Assembly: GCA_016712665.1 (NCBI GenBank)
Contig: JADJQP010000003.1
Location: 310,001 to 374,000 of the forward strand
DNA length: 64,000 nucleotides
From: Bacteroidota bacterium
GTDB lineage: Bacteria; Bacteroidota; Bacteroidia; Chitinophagales; Chitinophagaceae
Reading direction: 5' to 3'
Below, piece by piece: positions 1 through 8,599 of the stretch. Position 1 is the first letter of the stretch. Each line of letters opens with the position of its first letter. The translations under genes were made by a program, and so were the position numbers. The notes under the pieces are model-generated. The model made no database searches. It was not told the DNA's origin and worked only from the letters and a program-made list of their open reading frames with translations.

Positions 1-1
1 T

Positions 2-1087
2 GCAAATAATACTACCAAACAAGAATTTTCGAATGGACAAAGTGTAAACAAAAGCGGGGTCATTTCTAAAAACCTCTCAGCAGGCGCCTTTCTAACCTAT
101 ACCCTCTTTGATGGCTTGAAAATGTATGCAACTAAAGAGCGACTGCATTTACTGGAACAGCAGGGCGAACTCAGTTTTAAAATTCAAATAGAAAATACGG
201 TGGAACAACTGACGTATTATTATTATCAAATTGTAAAGCAAGAACAACTCATAAAGGGTATTAATGCCGCAATAGATGTTTCGAACGAGCGGATAAAAGT
301 TGCAGAGAAAAAATTGCAGATTGGTTCGGGTTCCAACGTAGAGCTATTACAAGCGAAGCTGGACCTAAACGCACAGAAATCAAATCTTATTTCACAAAAA
401 AACATCCTCAAAGAATTCAAACACAATCTCACACTGCTCATGCAAGAGAAACCAAGTACTGCTTTTACGGTAGATACCAACTTTGCATTTGCAAGCATGG
501 AATCGATGGATGATATCCGACAACAAATTGAAAATAACAATCGTAGTATACAGTATGCTAAAAAAAATATATTGGTAACAAAACAATTCATTAAAGAACT
601 AAAATCGCAATCATTACCTCGGGTCGGACTAAGCAGCAGCTATGCTTTTGGTAGAAATTCCAACACGGCGGGCTTTGCACTGTTTACACAAAATATAGGA
701 TTCAATACCGGCTTTAACATCACATGGAATGTATTTAATGGCCTTCAGGTAAAAAAGCAAGTACAGGTAGCCAATATCCAGTTGCAAAATAATTTACTGG
801 ACGTAGAACGTATTCAGGCTAAAATATTTTCGGAAACGAATACGGCGTATGCTCGCTGGCTTGGCGATCGGGAAACGCTGGCATTAGAAGAAGAAAATAT
901 TAAACTGGCCGAACAAAGTTTGTTTATCATGCTGGAGCGATTGAAACTAGGGCTCGGCAATTATCTGGAAACCAAAGAAAGTCAAAGCAGCTACGAGGCA
1001 GCCATTACAAGATTGGTGATCGCACGATACAATCTGAAAGAGTCGGAAACCAGATTAAAGAAAGTGACTGGGAAGTTTATTCAATAG
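2..1087 (+). CDS. TolC family outer-membrane efflux protein, 5' truncated by the window edge
   Basis: Outer-membrane channel component of a tripartite efflux or type I secretion system. The frame is open from base 2, and the in-frame peptide before the first possible start (ending LFDGLKM) matches the usual N-terminal half of TolC proteins, so the gene begins outside the window. The visible part has long amphipathic helices, the repeated pattern of the outer-membrane efflux family (for example the AEKKLQIGSGSNVELLQAKLDL region, then a second half ending in LKKVTGKF). The membrane-fusion and inner-membrane partners would be upstream or elsewhere; none is visible. Family assignment is secure, substrate unknown. 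Confidence 0.85.
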   Translation, partial: ANNTTKQEFSNGQSVNKSGVISKNLSAGAFLTYTLFDGLKMYATKERLHLLEQQGELSFKIQIENTVEQLTYYYYQIVKQEQLIKGINAAIDVSNERIKVAEKKLQIGSGSNVELLQAKLDLNAQKSNLISQKNILKEFKHNLTLLMQEKPSTAFTVDTNFAFASMESMDDIRQQIENNNRSIQYAKKNILVTKQFIKELKSQSLPRVGLSSSYAFGRNSNTAGFALFTQNIGFNTGFNITWNVFNGLQVKKQVQVANIQLQNNLLDVERIQAKIFSETNTAYARWLGDRETLALEEENIKLAEQSLFIMLERLKLGLGNYLETKESQSSYEAAITRLVIARYNLKESETRLKKVTGKFIQ

Positions 1088-1108
1088 GCGAGCAAAGCAT
1101 CGGTCCTT

Positions 1109-2395
1109 TTATGAGGTCAAATCGTCGGTATTGTTTAATTCCGAAAATTTTGCCTTCATGGTAGGATTTCCAGCTGTCAGTTTTTTAATAGTTAAATCTT
1201 CAGCTTTGTTATTCGCGAGCCGCAAGTTGTTTACCGACGAAAGCAATGCATCTTTTGTCTTATGAAGGTGATCAATGGTTTTATCGATTTCATCGATGGC
1301 GGTTTTAAATTGACGACTGGCCAAATCATAATTCTTCGCAAAGCCCTCCTTGAACGCATTGATTTTGTTTTCGAAATTTGTAATGTCAATATTTTGATTT
1401 TTCACCAAAGCCAATTCCGCTTTAGCTTTCATTGAATTCATTGCGGCATTTCGAAGTAGGGTAATAATGGGTATAAAAAACTGTGGCCGCACTACATACA
1501 TTTTTTCATACTTGTGCGAGACATCATAAATACCGGTATTGTAAAGTTCATTGTCAGCTTCTAACAGCGTCACCAACACAGCATATTCACAATTCTTCTC
1601 CCTTCTATCCTTATCGAGTTCCTTAAAAAAATCTTCGTTCTTCTTTTTTAAAACTGTTTCATCACCTTCATTTTTCATTTCGAACATTACAGAAATAATT
1701 TCATTACCGGCCTCATCAGATTCTCTATAGATATAATCGCCTTTACTTCCTGTTTTGCTATTATTATCTTTTTCAAAATATGCTTTTGGGAAGGCCGTGG
1801 CTCGTAGCTTATTGAATTCCATTTCGCAATGTTGTTCTAGCGTTTGACCAATAATTTTAGTGGACAGTTTGAGTTTCATATCGTTTAGAAGGGTAATTTC
1901 CTCATCCTTCATTTTAATAATATCATCCTTTGTCTTAAGTTCGGCAGCGTACCTTTCACTTAAAGATTTTTCAAGCAATAGCTTTTCTGCTTCTTTTAGC
2001 TTTACATTACTTGCTAAATCGTCTCTTTCCTTCTCAATTTTTTGGATTGCTTCTGTAACAGAAAGCTTTTTTACAATTTCAGCATTCTCCAGTTTTGCTT
2101 TCATTTCTCTTAGCAAATTATCTTTTTCTACTAATTGTTCAGATAATATGCGCTCACTGTTCGCTTTAAGTTGAATGATTTCTTTATCCTTATTTGCAAG
2201 TTCATCTTGTAACGAATTTTTAAGATTGGCCTCTGCAAGTTTTATTGCATTTTTCTTTTCTTGTTCTGCAAGGTGTAATCTATTCTGTAATTCTTCTTCA
2301 AACTTATAATCCCGCACTTGTTTCAGAATATCCGCATATCCAGCCTCATCCACTTTAAATGCTTTGTGACAATGCGGGCAAATAATTTCATTCAT
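1109..2395 (-). CDS. DUF2130 domain-containing protein
   Basis: A 428-residue protein. It begins with a zinc-ribbon-like CPHCH motif (residues 6-10), followed by a long, highly charged coiled coil (about residues 25-185, rich in Lys/Glu with many LKEAEK-type heptads). The C-terminal half (about 190-400) is the DUF2130 domain, with a conserved GSKGDY segment and acidic/lysine motifs (MFEMKNE) that resemble a nuclease-like fold. The biochemical role is not known to me; an association with DNA or nuclease activity is inference. A possible broken micro-ORF with its own CxxC motif lies 12 bases upstream on the same strand. Confidence 0.8.
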   Translation of the reverse strand: MNEIICPHCHKAFKVDEAGYADILKQVRDYKFEEELQNRLHLAEQEKKNAIKLAEANLKNSLQDELANKDKEIIQLKANSERILSEQLVEKDNLLREMKAKLENAEIVKKLSVTEAIQKIEKERDDLASNVKLKEAEKLLLEKSLSERYAAELKTKDDIIKMKDEEITLLNDMKLKLSTKIIGQTLEQHCEMEFNKLRATAFPKAYFEKDNNSKTGSKGDYIYRESDEAGNEIISVMFEMKNEGDETVLKKKNEDFFKELDKDRREKNCEYAVLVTLLEADNELYNTGIYDVSHKYEKMYVVRPQFFIPIITLLRNAAMNSMKAKAELALVKNQNIDITNFENKINAFKEGFAKNYDLASRQFKTAIDEIDKTIDHLHKTKDALLSSVNNLRLANNKAEDLTIKKLTAGNPTMKAKFSELNNTDDLTS

Positions 2396-2773
2396 TTCTA
2401 CTTCTATTTAAAAATTTATTAAAATATCGAACTTGCAATGGTGTCCATTTTTCCACACCTTGAAATTTTTCGGATTACCAGTACCTGCTTGTAAAGAAAG
2501 GTGCTTTACAATCCGAGCAATGAATGGTCATCTTAGAAAATATTTGTTTCAAAAATAATGGAAATAAAAGAACGGTGAAAATAAATTAATTCCCCATTAG
2601 TCCTTTTGCCATAGCGCTGGAAATCTACTCGAATGAAAAGGAAAAAACATCTTTGCATTATAAAGTGCATTTACAAATCTTCAAACTCCCTCATCTTCAA
2701 ATCTTCAAATTGGCACATCTTCAAATCTTCAAATCCCCTCATCTTCAAATTCCCTCATCTTCAAATTATCAAA
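2396..2773. other. Intergenic region with AT-rich repeats
   Basis: The gap between two minus-strand genes. It holds the tentative micro-ORF (2408-2531), a perfect 8-bp inverted repeat (TTGTAAAG at 2489-2496 with CTTTACAA at 2504-2511) and, next to the formate dehydrogenase stop codon, a CTTCAAAT-type repeat array. Nothing else recognisable; no RNA gene seen. Confidence 0.6.
2408..2531 (-). pseudogene. Candidate 40-residue zinc-ribbon micro-ORF with a 1-base frameshift (tentative)
   Basis: Reading from the ATG at 2531 gives MTIHCSDCK and soon hits a stop. Removing one A from the AAA at about 2505-2508 joins this to a frame reading KHLSLQAGTGNPKNF, then VWKNGHHCKFDILINF, ending at TAA 2408-2410. 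The joined product has CxxC near the start and HHC near the end, a plausible zinc-binding layout. It would end 12 bases before the DUF2130 start. The same type of indel is frequent in this window. No family recognised; the frame could be chance. Confidence 0.3.
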
Positions 2774-2775
2774 TT
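2675..2775. repeat. CTTCAAAT-type short degenerate tandem repeat
   Basis: About 100 bases built from irregular copies of (C)ATCTTCAAAT and CTTCAAAT, ending at the stop codon of the formate dehydrogenase gene. On the other strand the unit reads ATTTGAAG, close to the ATTTGAAA units at 5586-5624 and in the spc operon at 53586-53701. This suggests a dispersed simple-repeat family. The short open frames that cross it are repeat artefacts. Confidence 0.7.
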
Positions 2776-5544
2776 AAACCAATTTATACTTCCCCTTGCT
2801 CTTCCGAATTCGCACGGCACAAACTTTATATTCAGGACAAAGTGCATCAGTATCAGTCACTGAACTCGTCAGTATATTCATACTCACTTCAGGATAATGG
2901 AAGGTAGAAGATAAAATGCCGGGCTTTACTTCATCTGTAATTTTTGCTTTGACATCAATTTTCCCTCTGGCACTTTCGATGCAAACCATGTCTCCATTTT
3001 CGATGAAGTGATTGGCCGCATCTGTTGGATGGATCATTAAGGTATCGGTCAATAGTATATCCGCATTGCCGGTTCGACGTGTTTGTGCGCCGCAATTGTA
3101 ATGTTCCAATTCTCTATTCGTAGTTAGTATGAACGGAAACTCCTTTTTATTATCTAACAGTTCTGATGATTCTACCCAAGTGGCCTTTTTAAATTGCCCC
3201 TTTCCAATCTTAAACGATTCAGTATGTAGAATTTCTGTATCGCTTCCATCTTCTAACACCGGCCATTGTTTGCCATTTTCGCCAAGTTCATCCCATTTCA
3301 CTCCGGCAAAAAACGGTACAATTTGAGAAATTTCTTCGAGTATTACTTTCGGATCATAGTCCACTTGCTCATAACCCATTCTATTCATGATATCCACCAC
3401 TATTTGTCCGTCCGTCTTGGTACCGGCAATAGGTTCTACTACTTGATTCACTCGTTGAATTCTTCGTTCGCCATTGGTAAAGGTGCCGCTTTTTTCAAGA
3501 AACGAAGTGGCCGGCAATATCACATGTGCCATCTTCGCAGTTTCGGTCATAAATAATTCCTGCACCACCAACAACTCTAAGTTATTCATGGCCTCCTTCA
3601 CATGGTTGGTATTCGGATCGGTTTGCACATTGTCTTCGCCCATCAACCACAAGGCCTTAAATTTTCCGGCTATTGCGGCATCATACATTTGCGGAATTTT
3701 TAATCCCACATAATTTGGCAATTTGGCACCATAAAACGTTTCATACTTTTGGTGATAGGACGCATCGGTAACATCGAGGTATCCTGCTCCCTGATGCGGT
3801 TGACAGCCCATATCGGCAGTTCCCTGCACATTGTTTTGTCCACGTAGTGGGTTTACCCCTACGCCTCGTCTACCGATATTTCCTGTTATCATTGCAAGGT
3901 CCGCAATCAGCATCACGGTAAAGGTTCCCTGCGTATGTTCGGTAACACCCAAACCATGAAAGCTCATCGCATTGGGGCTGTGGCATAGGCTTTGGCCGCT
4001 TTCCGCACCAATTCTTTATCCACTCCGCAAATACCTTGCAAATCATCAACATTCATGCTCAACACATGTTGCTTAAAATCTTCATAGCCTTCTGTTCTGC
4101 TTTCGATAAACTGACGATCTTCCAATCCATCACTGATAATATAATACAGCATCATATTGAGCAAGGCCACATTCGTACCCGGCTTCAATTGTAAGTGATA
4201 GGTGGCATAATTGGCCATTTCGGTACGTCGTGGATCAATCACAATGGATGGTTTTCCTTTCATGGCAAATTGCTTCATCTTGGCTCCGGTTACAGGATGC
4301 CCATCGGTTGGATTGGCACCAATTACCATTATGCAATCCGTATACTTTAAATCCACCACCGAATTGGTAGCAGCGCCAGTGCCAAAGGTACGTTGCATAC
4401 CGAGCGCAGTGGGTGAGTGACATACACGTGCACAACTGTCAATATTATTCGTTCCAATTACAGCACGAATAAACTTTTGCATCAAATAATTTTCTTCATT
4501 CGTACAACGAGCTGAAGATATACCACCAATGGCATCCGCTCCATAATTTGCCTTTATTTCGGTCAGTTTATGGGCAATAAAATCATAGGCCTCATCCCAA
4601 GTAGCCGCCACAAACTCACCATTCTTTTTAATCAAAGGCGTTCGCAAGCGATCACCATGATTATAAAACTGAAAGGCATAACGTCCTTTCAAACAAGTAT
4701 GCCCTAGGTTTACTTCTGCATTGTAGGGCGCCTGTATACTTTTAATTTCGCCATTAACAGTGGCTACTTCCAAATTACATCCTACACCACAATACGTACA
4801 AACGGTTCTGGTTTTCTCTTTTGCGACGATGCTTTTACTTTCAAACACATCGCTGATGGCACTGGTAGGACAGGCTTGTGCACAGGCACCGCAACTTACA
4901 CAATCGCTTTCAAAAAATGTTTGTTCGGTTCCTTTTACAATATGACTATCAAACCCACGACCTGCCATGCTTAATACAAATTGACCTTGTACTTCATCGC
5001 AGGCGCGCACACATCTAAAACAGTTGATACATTTACTCATATCACTTGTCATGTAAGGATGACTCAAATCTTTTTTCCGATCAAGTTGTGTTTTGCCTTC
5101 CGGATAGCGAACATCACGCACGCCAACTTGGGCGGAAACACTTTGCAACTCGCAATTATTATTGACTTCGCAAGTGAGGCAATCCAAAGGATGATCGGTC
5201 AAAACGAGTTCGATTATATTTTTACGCAGTTTTTGAATCCGTTTACTGGTAGGATAAATGTATGAATTTTCCATCACAGGAGTATGACAAGAAGCCATCG
5301 CCTTTGCGTTTCCGTTTTGCACCAAGGCCACATCTACGCTACAAACCCGACAACTACCAAATGGATCCAAATTGGGCGCATCACATAAAGTAGGTACGAG
5401 ATCGCCTCCTAAATTTCTTCGTATAAAAGATAAGATGGTTTCGCCAGGGATCAGCGAATATGGAATGTCATTGATAAAAGCCGTCTTGCTTTTCACTTTA
5501 TTATTCAAATCGATACCCAGCATGGGTTTGGATGTTTCAAACAT
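2774..5544 (-). CDS. fdhF: Formate dehydrogenase catalytic subunit (NuoG-like N-terminus), frameshifted in this sequence
   Basis: Molybdopterin/tungstopterin formate dehydrogenase oxidising formate to CO2. Domains: 2Fe-2S ferredoxin-like (residues 10-90, CxxC at 65-68), the His-Cys3 cluster motif typical of NuoG (HPLDCLTCEVNNNC, 118-131), two 4Fe-4S motifs (CINCFRC, 172-178; CVSCGAC, 215-221), a molybdopterin-linked 4Fe-4S (CTYCGVGC, 249-256) and the catalytic domain. The active-site position is Cys375 (CARVCH), so this is the Cys, not the selenocysteine, form. The gene is split near 3970: the front part ends TAPMR-stop and the rest starts MSFHGLG. Adding one A restores the conserved APNAMSFHGLG and a 923-residue protein. 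The broken ends happen to overlap as ATGA. No diaphorase subunit or FdhD is adjacent. Confidence 0.85.
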
Positions 5545-5585
5545 GGAGGATGTATTTTCGACTTAAAAATAGTACATTAATTTCT

Positions 5586-5624
5586 AATTTGATAATTTGA
5601 AAATGAGATAATTTGAAAATGAGT
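5586..5624. repeat. AATTTGAAAATGAG short repeat
   Basis: Two to three near-copies of (G)ATAATTTGAAAATGAG upstream of the formate dehydrogenase gene. The core AATTTGAAAAT is shared with the array between rplN and rpsQ and resembles the reverse complement of the array at 2675-2775. Confidence 0.55.
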
Positions 5625-5669
5625 TAGAAACAGAATTCTTTTTGACCTATATTTATAGAAACATTATGT

Positions 5670-7601
5670 ATGAAACCTATTTTTATAGTACTTCTATTCT
5701 TTTTTCAAATGGATACGGTGTTGGCACAAGACTTTATTACGCATTGGAATTTAAGTATGCCCGGAGCTTTGCCTACCTCCCTCACATTTGGTGTAGGCAC
5801 TAGTGGTACTGTCAACTATACATGGGAAACCATTCCTGCCGGTATGAATGGTGCAGGAACTTTTACAGGCAATACAGCAACGATTGCAGGCTTACCTGCG
5901 GGCGCACTGATACGATTAAAAATTAGTCCTCCTAATTTTAATAGAATCATCATAAACTTTGGTGCAGATAAATCACGACTTGTAGATATTGAACAATGGG
6001 GTACCATAGAATGGTTGTCGATGGCATTTGCCTTTTATGGTTGCAATCAGTTAAACATCACCGCAAGCGATGTTCCAGACTTATCGCAAGTGACTAGCAT
6101 GGAAAGTATGTTTCGGAATTGTTCTATTTTAAATAGTCCTAGCAATATTAATAGTTGGAATACTTCTTCTATTCAGGATATGACACGAGTGTTTAATAAT
6201 GCGACGGTATTTAATCAACCGGTAGGAAATTGGAATACCTCTAATGTCACAAGTATGTATATGATGTTTGCTTATGACAATCAATTTAATCAGCCAGTAG
6301 GAAATTGGAATACTTCAAACGTTACCGTTATGTATGGTTTGTTTACAGCTGATACTGCATTTAACCAGCCCATTGGTAACTGGAATACCTCGAATGTTAC
6401 CACCATGCATTCTATTTTTGCCTATGCATACGCATTCAATCAGCCGATTGGTAATTGGAATACAGCCTCTGTGGTCAAAATGAATTACATGTTTCAACGG
6501 GCTACCGCTTTTAACCAACCCATTGGAAACTGGAATACTTCAAGTGTTAATGATATGAGTGGTTTATTTGCGGGAGCAACCTCCTTTAATCAACCTTTAA
6601 GTAATTGGAATACATCTCTTGGACCCGACATGCAATCGATGTTTAATGATGCTACTTCTTTTAATCAACCCATTGGTAATTGGAATACTTCAAATGTTAT
6701 CAATATGTACCATATGTTTAAAAATGCAACATCATTCAATCAGCCACTTGGCACTTGGGATATATCTAATATTACCTATTACATAATGGAAATGTTAAGT
6801 TTTTGTGGAATGGATTGTGCGAATTATTCTGCCACCCTAGCGGGATGGAGTGCGAATCCCAACATTCAGACAGGACTTAACTTAGGGGCCAATAATCTGC
6901 AGTATGGCTTAAACGTTCAAAATGAAAGAAATTACCTAACTATTACAAAGGGCTGGACTATCAGTGGAGATGCTCCCAATAATACCATTTGTTGCTTTCC
7001 TAAACATTACACTATTACAGACACTGCTTGTTTTCTTTATACCCATAATGGTCAAACTTATTTAGAAAGTGGATTATTCCATGATACCTTTACAACTGTT
7101 TATGGATGTGACAGCATCATCAACTTACAGCTAACCATCATACACCCCAATACAACCGTAACGCAATTAGGCACACAATTAAGCTCTAATGCTAGTGGGG
7201 CAACGTACCAGTGGATAACATGCCCTACTAATATCCCCATACCGGGTGAAACAAATCAAAGCTTCACAGCTACTATCAATGGAGATTATGTTGTAATTGT
7301 TACCGAAAATGCCTGTGTAGATACCAGTGATTGTAGTACGGTTTCAACCGTGGGTATTGCCGAATTCCATGAAACCAATCCAAATTCCTTGTTGGTGTAC
7401 CCAAATCCTGTATCAAAAATTTTGTACGTAAAAATGTCTGGGGCTATGAATGATGGTATTGATTTACAAAAAGATATTTACAATTCAGTAGGGCAATTGA
7501 TTTTCAGAACCACAAAAAATGAGATCGATATTTCCGCTTATCCGAAGGGATTGTATTCCTTAAAATGTCAATCATTCGTAGTGAAGATAATGGTGCAGTA
7601 G
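5670..7601 (+). CDS. BspA-family repeat surface protein with T9SS C-terminal sorting domain
   Basis: A 643-residue secreted protein. It has an N-terminal signal peptide (about residues 1-19, ending VLAQ) and a front domain of unknown type. Eight 25-residue repeats follow, starting FNQP(I/V/L)GNWNTSNV, with MF/LF at fixed positions: the BspA-like (DUF285) leucine-rich repeat. Then comes a segment with several Cys and a final domain (about 570-643; YPNPVSK, GLYSLK) typical of T9SS type A sorting domains. The protein should be exported by Sec, then by the T9SS for surface attachment or release. BspA repeats are associated with adhesion; the ligand here is unknown. Confidence 0.85.
   Translation: MKPIFIVLLFFFQMDTVLAQDFITHWNLSMPGALPTSLTFGVGTSGTVNYTWETIPAGMNGAGTFTGNTATIAGLPAGALIRLKISPPNFNRIIINFGADKSRLVDIEQWGTIEWLSMAFAFYGCNQLNITASDVPDLSQVTSMESMFRNCSILNSPSNINSWNTSSIQDMTRVFNNATVFNQPVGNWNTSNVTSMYMMFAYDNQFNQPVGNWNTSNVTVMYGLFTADTAFNQPIGNWNTSNVTTMHSIFAYAYAFNQPIGNWNTASVVKMNYMFQRATAFNQPIGNWNTSSVNDMSGLFAGATSFNQPLSNWNTSLGPDMQSMFNDATSFNQPIGNWNTSNVINMYHMFKNATSFNQPLGTWDISNITYYIMEMLSFCGMDCANYSATLAGWSANPNIQTGLNLGANNLQYGLNVQNERNYLTITKGWTISGDAPNNTICCFPKHYTITDTACFLYTHNGQTYLESGLFHDTFTTVYGCDSIINLQLTIIHPNTTVTQLGTQLSSNASGATYQWITCPTNIPIPGETNQSFTATINGDYVVIVTENACVDTSDCSTVSTVGIAEFHETNPNSLLVYPNPVSKILYVKMSGAMNDGIDLQKDIYNSVGQLIFRTTKNEIDISAYPKGLYSLKCQSFVVKIMVQ
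6210..6809 (+). repeat. Eight 75-bp in-frame repeats (BspA type) inside the surface protein gene
   Basis: Eight consecutive 75-base units, each coding for 25 residues that begin FNQP. The first F codon is at 6210 and the eighth at 6735, exactly 7 x 75 bases apart. Spacing is perfect and the Asn-Trp-Asn core is highly conserved, while the variable positions differ. Copy number could vary by recombination. Confidence 0.85.
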
Positions 7602-7782
7602 AAAACATCTCCATTACAATGTAATAATCATAGGTATTTCTTAGTGGTAAAATCATTCAATTTTTTTGTAGAATACTGTAAACATTTTGAAAACAGAAAG
7701 TCTTAATTTTGGGCCAGAAGATTAGAAAACCACCAGAATGACAGATTCGCAAGCATATGGTGATTCTCATTACTTGTTGCTG

Positions 7783-7790
7783 TAACTTTG
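7783..7790 (+). promoter_or_regulatory. Bacteroidota -7 element (TAACTTTG)
   Basis: TAACTTTG fits the TAnnTTTG consensus and lies 45 bases before the haem-binding gene start. No good TTTG -33 box at 19 bases. Confidence 0.35.
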
Positions 7791-7835
7791 TAACTATCTT
7801 TTAAAAAAAAGTCATTCAATAAAATAATAATAGTC

Positions 7836-8339
7836 ATGTTAAAAAAAGTAGCTCTTGTAGTATTTGTGGTTGTAGTGATCATCCAATTTATTCAACCAGC
7901 CAAAAACCTGTCGGATGATAATACCTATCATATTTCAAAAAAATATCGCATTCCTGAAGAAGTGAATACTATTTTAGAAGTCGCTTGCAACGATTGTCAT
8001 AGCAATAAAACCCGCTATCCATGGTATGCAAAAATGCAACCTTCTGCATGGTTTCTCCATAACCACGTTACCGAAGGAAAGGAGCATTTAAATTTCTCTG
8101 AATTTACGAACCTATCCATTGCACGACAAAACCATAAGTTTGAAGAAACCATTGAGATGGTAGAAGAAAAAGAAATGCCCTTAAAGTCTTATACCTATTT
8201 CGGTTTGCATAAAGAAGCGAACCTTTCAGACAAGCAAAGAGAATTATTGATTTCTTGGGCTCGAGAGCAAATGGCTATGCTGAAGGCGACCTACCCTGCA
8301 GACAGTTTGGTACTGAAAAAACGCAAGAAAAGCAGCTAA
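7836..8339 (+). CDS. Haem-binding domain-containing protein (mono-haem c-type)
   Basis: A 167-residue protein with an N-terminal hydrophobic helix (residues 5-20, uncleaved anchor or signal). One CxxCH haem c attachment motif is present (CNDCH, 51-55), followed by SNKTRYPWY and WFLHNHV. This is the arrangement of the small haem-binding domain family common in Bacteroidota, often found beside or fused to cytochrome peroxidases. Likely periplasmic, in electron transfer or redox sensing. It stands alone here, convergent with rseP. The start is ATG 7836, just before the hydrophobic segment. Partner unknown. Confidence 0.8.
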   Translation: MLKKVALVVFVVVVIIQFIQPAKNLSDDNTYHISKKYRIPEEVNTILEVACNDCHSNKTRYPWYAKMQPSAWFLHNHVTEGKEHLNFSEFTNLSIARQNHKFEETIEMVEEKEMPLKSYTYFGLHKEANLSDKQRELLISWAREQMAMLKATYPADSLVLKKRKKSS

Positions 8340-8441
8340 TCATTTAAAAATTGTATTAGTCAATCCAAGTTTGGTCACGAACGAATCTTACCTAGGTTGG
8401 CGAAACCTTTTTTTAATACTATTCTCCGCCAACTGCCTATT

Positions 8442-8599
8442 CCTTACTCCTCACTCCCCACTCCTCACTCCTCACTCCTTACTCCTCACTCCTCACTCCT
8501 TACCCCTTACTCCTCACTCCTCACTCCTCACTCTTCACTCCTCACTCCTCACTCCTTACTCCTTACTCCTTACCCCTCACTCCTTACTCCTTACTCCTA
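8442..8599. repeat. Heptanucleotide minisatellite (ACTCCTC/ACTCCTT)n
   Basis: About 22 nearly perfect 7-base units (mostly ACTCCTC or ACTCCTT, a few ACCCCTT) fill the convergent gap between the haem-binding gene and rseP and reach the rseP stop codon. The period is not a multiple of three, so all frames give the same TPHSSLL-type nonsense repeats. The complementary strand is (GAGGAGT)n, purine-rich with regular GG pairs. Confidence 0.9.

Noticed and set aside
2489..2511. Perfect 8-bp hairpin TTGTAAAG/CTTTACAA as a terminator or operator
   Set aside because: No T run follows on either strand, and it lies in the candidate micro-ORF; left unassigned.
2633..2907. Open frames through the CTTCAAAT array
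   Set aside because: Repeat translation (HLQIFKLPHLQ type), overlapping the real formate dehydrogenase gene on the other strand.
7602..7835. Possible small RNA or riboswitch before the haem-binding gene
   Set aside because: Only a 5-bp palindrome (ATTAC-AAT-GTAAT) and a -7 element are visible; no known riboswitch core recognised.
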